From Apostichopus parvimensis (Eukaryota > Echinodermata > Holothuroidea > Aspidochirotida > Stichopodidae): a stretch of DNA of 43,784 nt. The stretch spans positions 76,057 to 119,840 of the forward strand of contig KN887121.1 in the NCBI GenBank assembly GCA_000934455.1. Direction: 5' to 3'. The notes beneath the pieces were generated by a model. The model was not told where the DNA came from. It saw nothing but the letters and a program-made list of their open reading frames with translations, and searched no databases. Both the position numbers and the translations under genes were made by a program. Below, piece after piece: positions 39,915 through 43,784 of this stretch (positions are counted from its first letter, which is position 1; every line of letters begins with the position of its first letter).

Positions 39915-41309
39915 ATTTACATGCAGTAACGAATTCCCTCGCCTGCGCATGGCAACTTGCGACACGTAACATATGTGTCACTTTCTGCAGACGACACCTG
40001 ATACAGCCTACATATAACCACCTTTCCAGAATAATGAACATAACATTCTTTTACGAGCATGTTAAAGGTCAGGGGTGATATTTGACTTCAAAATGTGACG
40101 GGGGCGAACGAAAATATGTAAAGATAATACGTTCGAACCGATAGGCCTACATTTCGGTAGAAGAAATGTTTATGACTGAAAATCTATGGAACTGGTTACC
40201 ATGGGATATGGGGAGGCTAGGTGTGGAATTGTCGCACTTAACCTACCAAAAATCCCTCTAATTTCATTAACACTCAGTGTAACTTGGTTGGATTCTCACA
40301 GCCCTAGTGCTATGCTTGAGACCGTACTGTGACATCACAATGACGTGAAATTTGAGCTTCCCATGCGGCATAGGCCAATTAAATTTGGCAAGTGGTTTCG
40401 GAGGTTAGTCTCCTTAAAGTCAACAAACGGTCAATTGTCTCAGACCCAATATGGAAATTACTCACTCTGATGTTGATACCACTCCATACTGCTATACCTA
40501 AAATCTGACCTAAAACTATATACACCCTGTATGGTAATCGATGATTAATCTAATTGCACAATTTGAATGACAAATTTCATACAGAAAACAGTAAAGAAGA
40601 AAAACGGTTTGGAATTACCAAAACGATTTTGTTCCTTATTTGTTGGCATGCACGTTCATGTGAAGAGTACGATGTGACTCCTACCATATTACTTACAACA
40701 TCCATCACTGGATATTGTTTACATAAACATCCAACCTTTACTCCCTGCATGGTTTTGTAATCTCTTATAACCGAGATAACATCGTGTATAGAATCAGAGG
40801 ATACAAACCGCTGAAAAGACCTGGCACTTGCACGGCAATATCTAAATATGGTCTTAATTAGACTCATTCCGCACTGTCTGTGAAACGTACTATAGTGGCG
40901 TTTGTAGCCTACAACTGCAAATAGGCGTATATATGGTGTGGATTTTGACTGGCATGTGAGAAACAGGACGTTACACAGACTAACGATATTATTATTATAA
41001 TATCGATCTTCCTTTTGAGTAAACCGCCAAGCGGACCAAAATTGACACGAACCCAACTGTTGATGAATGTGAGTAGTGCATTATCTCTCTGGAAGCTCAC
41101 ATCATTCATATAGGCTAATGCCATAATATAAAAGTATTGGTATATATGTATATAGCCTATATACTCTGTTCACTCAACCGCGTAAAATACGAATTATCTG
41201 TTGTTGTTTTTTGTAGAGTTAACTTGTGAAAGGATTCTTCAAATATTTCATCATCGTTTTGAAACAGTTTTGGATTATTTTTGGATAAAGTTGAGACAAG
41301 GGATTGAAG

Positions 41310-41676
41310 ATGACGCTTACCTTGACGAACGGTAATGGAGTCAGTCCAGATGAAGAGCTTGACGATAAAAGGGCGGGCCCGTTGCTCAGTGACATGGAAC
41401 AATGGGTCCAGATCCAAGCCAATACTTTTAAAAATTGGTGCAACGAGCAGTTGAGACCTGTCGAGAAAGAGATAGAAAACATTCAAGAGGATTTCAAAGA
41501 TGGAATTATTTTGGTTGAACTCATGAAATGTCTGATGACGGCTCACGGGAGGCCCCTGACCCGCAAACATCGTATTAGCGTCAAACAAAACCCCAAGAGG
41601 GAAGTGGAGAAGATGGGAAATGTCCAGCAGGCATTGCAGCTGATGGTACAAGAAGGAATCAAACTAGTCAACATCG
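41310..41676 (+). CDS. Filamin-type protein, first coding exon (start of CH1 domain)
   Basis: First coding exon of a protein with a filamin-like actin-binding head. ATG at 41310 (in-frame TGA at 41292, no earlier ATG), donor ACATCG/gtgaga after 41676, phase 1, 122 residues visible. After about 30 acidic, poorly conserved residues comes a calponin-homology domain: WVQIQANTFKNWCNEQL (human filamin WKKIQQNTFTRWCNEHL), VEKEIENIQEDFKDGIILVEL (first actin-binding helix region; human ISKRIANLQTDLSDGLRLIALL-type) and MGNVQQALQLM then EGIKLVNIG (human LENVSVALEFL...SIKLVSID). The loop between CLM and MGNV is about 7 residues longer than in human filamins and rich in basic residues. CH2, the Ig repeats and the stop lie right of the window; none was found up to 43784. 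Filamins cross-link actin. Other tandem-CH proteins (alpha-actinin, spectrin, plectin) are less likely because of the WCNE match, but paralogue or orthologue cannot be settled. Confidence 0.86.
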
Positions 41677-43784
41677 GTGAGAATAAGCTATAAATCAGTC
41701 GCTTAATTAGTCGTGCGTAAAAGTATACGGTGGTGGGGGCAGGGCCGGGGCCGGGGCCGTGGCAGGGCCGGGACAGGGCTGGGGCAGGGCCGAGGCACAG
41801 TGGGTGCTCCCTCTAACTATGTCACCATAAAGGGCACAAACTTAATAATTTACAGGACACGAGAATTGAGCTGCTACGGCTATTGGCCTGGTGGGGCATG
41901 GCCATTCCCCCCCTCCTCCATTTTTTCACTTCTAAATGGCTTACATAAACATATTATAACACGAACTAATAGGTCGTATACACTGACAATATTTTAACTT
42001 GTATAACACTAAATGTATCCACGATACCTATCATGGAAATGATAGCATCATTTTGCATCTACTGAGTCCCCTTTAGCATATATCAAATGTTGAAAGCCCC
42101 CCCTCACTTCGCTAAGACCCCTCCCCAAACCGGACATTATTCAACTTAAATTTTGCGCCCCGTGGCTTCGGGTCTGGATGGGGTGGGGGGGGGGAGGACC
42201 GTCACGACGTCATTCATTTCACCAGGAACAAATAAACATATTCCAACTATATATTCAAGGTGATATACCCATTCGATTTGGAATGGTTCTCGTCGCGGTC
42301 AATTTGCGGCAGCCAGCTTACTGAGTGGAAATTATCCATTCGAACATTGAAGGAAACACAATCCCATGCAACCATCTTTAATAGTCTAGTGTGACATGTA
42401 TAACTGTCATGAACAACATTCGTCAAATAGCTAAGAAAAAAAAAATCATATGCTATTTAGGTGATACCACAGATTAAATGCTGCTTCACACACAAGTTCG
42501 AAGACTTGATCAAGTCTAAATATGACATCACCGAGCCACATGTACTTTAATTTTTTAATTTGTTCTTCTTTATTTATTGCAATGTTTATTTTCCGTAATT
42601 ATTGTGTAAAATATGCGTTGGTTTTGCAAATTATTGCTGAATTTAAAATACTAAAGGTCTTAACCAGCCCTATAATGATGTCATTGGTTTCGGTGTCAAT
42701 ACTATATTAACATTTTACCTTGAAAATATGAATTGAAAAAAAAAGGTAAAAAATTTTCAGATAAAAGTGCAGGTACCGTGACATCACATATTAATAAATT
42801 GAAAGTCGAAATAGGATAGGCTCGCAAACGGAGCAACATCTTCTTTAAGCTGTTTGAAGTTGCTCTTCACAAAGATCTCCGATATACAAGTTATAAAACC
42901 GATGGTAATTGGGTTCGCGTCTCCTTTTACCACCGAAGCACTTTTTAATTCCCAAATTCCGATGTTACTATTTGTCTACATTTGCGCATTCTCTCTACAG
43001 AACTGCTTTAAACAGATTTTAGACCTACAGTGTAGGCCACCTTAAGACTAATAACCTGAACATTGGTATAATAATTAACATGCATTGCAACTTATTAACT
43101 GTAACCTATTCTACAAAACTACACGTTTTAAAGTCCCGATTTAATTTCCCTAAACGCTGAATATTTTACCGTATAAAAGATCGCTAAAACCAATGCCAGT
43201 ATACGGTAGCTATAGTGTATGCATAGTAAACTAAACATCAATTGTAACACAAGTAATTAAGGATCACTTTAAGTACCAACATTCAACAGAAAATGGCATG
43301 AAAATGTAATGTTCCGAAAATCGTCTATAAAATTAGGTAGGCCTACACAATAGTTTTTAGATTCGAATTCCAAGCACTGATGGCCCAGCGATGCCTTTTA
43401 GAGGCTTGCCCATGGTAAGTTTAATGTGTTTAACGCACAAGAAGATAATAATTTATCCCGCGGCAACATGAAAACAATTTGCTGTATAGAAGTTATTCAT
43501 CACTAACGCTTCTCTCAAATGTGAGTTTGGTGATAGATTGCTGACTTAATTAGACCAATTTCTCCTATAATAAATGTTACTTTCCAGCAAAATGAGAAAA
43601 CATTTAATCACAGCAGCAACTATTTTGAATATTTCCAAATAAATTAACTGATTGGAATGCTCCTTTAAAGCAACTGTAAATTAGATGGTAAAGTTCGAAG
43701 GTAAGTATATTTGTAAAAGCACTTCGGCTCTTGTGAATTTTTGCATGATCCAAAGTTGCATACTTGCATACAATTCCTACATGC
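41677..43784 (+). other. Intron 1 of the filamin-type gene (to window end)
   Basis: No second exon (DGN.KLILGLIW-like) was found in the remaining 2.1 kb on the + strand. Contents: GC-rich repeats at 41731-41796, a C-run at 41905-41912, a G-run at 42179-42199, otherwise AT-rich sequence with no gene recognised on either strand. Confidence 0.6.
41731..41796 (+). repeat. GC-rich (gggccg/gggcag) short tandem repeat
   Basis: Runs of ggggcagggccggggccgg and variants (about ten GGG/GGGG blocks in 66 bases) 55 bases after the donor of the filamin-type exon 1. Possible G-quadruplex on the coding strand; probably length-variable. Confidence 0.75.

Larger units (their letters stand above)
35835..41309. 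other. Intergenic region between TRAPPC1 and filamin-type gene
   Basis: 5.5 kb with the TRAPPC1 3' UTR, the tandem duplication 36866-37262, a tRNA-like SINE head and TTAA element (39323-39740), and a (TACA)n microsatellite at about 39893-39914. No exon could be supported. An antisense frame of 159 codons (40577-41056) has no domain that I recognise. TATA-like runs (gtatatatgtatatag, about 41140-41156) lie about 150 bases before the filamin-type start codon and may belong to its promoter. Confidence 0.5.

Noticed and set aside
41157..41651. 164-codon antisense open frame
   Set aside because: Reverse strand of the filamin-type exon 1 and its 5' flank; the sense frame has a clear CH domain.

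Overview
The window is nuclear DNA of a metazoan. Genes are split by many GT-AG introns, the background is AT-rich with microsatellites, SINE-like tRNA-derived repeats and short TIR elements, and four recognisable animal genes are present. No bacterial, viral or organellar features were seen. The protein matches plus the style of the repeats (tRNA-derived SINEs, and a TTAA-flanked 364-bp repeat that I associate with sea cucumber sequences) suggest an echinoderm, probably a holothurian. The lineage call is inference from memory and not proven by the window.

Layout. (1) 1-17851, + strand: PEX1, the peroxisomal AAA+ ATPase. Nineteen exons were joined with a continuous reading frame. Only the start codon and a few N-terminal residues lie left of the window. 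(2) 17852-27349: gene-poor stretch of about 9.5 kb holding the PEX1 3' UTR, several repeats and one copy of the TTAA-flanked element. (3) 27350-30411, - strand: complete RPP38 (RNase P/MRP subunit p38, L7Ae fold) in five coding exons. It is convergent with PEX1. (4) 30412-32611: spacer between two divergent genes, with a minisatellite, a second copy of the TTAA element and a strong hairpin. (5) 32612-35834, + strand: complete TRAPPC1 (Bet5 homologue) in four coding exons, with a dead duplicate of part of exon 2 inside intron 2. (6) 35835-41309: intergenic, with a tandem duplication, a tRNA-like SINE head and the third TTAA element. (7) 41310-41676, + strand: first coding exon of a filamin-type gene (start of the first calponin-homology domain). 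The rest of that gene lies to the right of the window.

The four genes are unrelated housekeeping or structural genes (peroxisome import, tRNA/rRNA processing, vesicle tethering, actin cross-linking). I see no evidence that they work as one system. The less ordinary material is structural: a short-element family with three copies in 13 kb, local duplications of exon fragments next to their source exons, foldback repeats, and a PEX1 protein clearly longer than the human one because of serine-rich, CpG-dense large exons. I found no convincing undescribed biological system and do not claim one.
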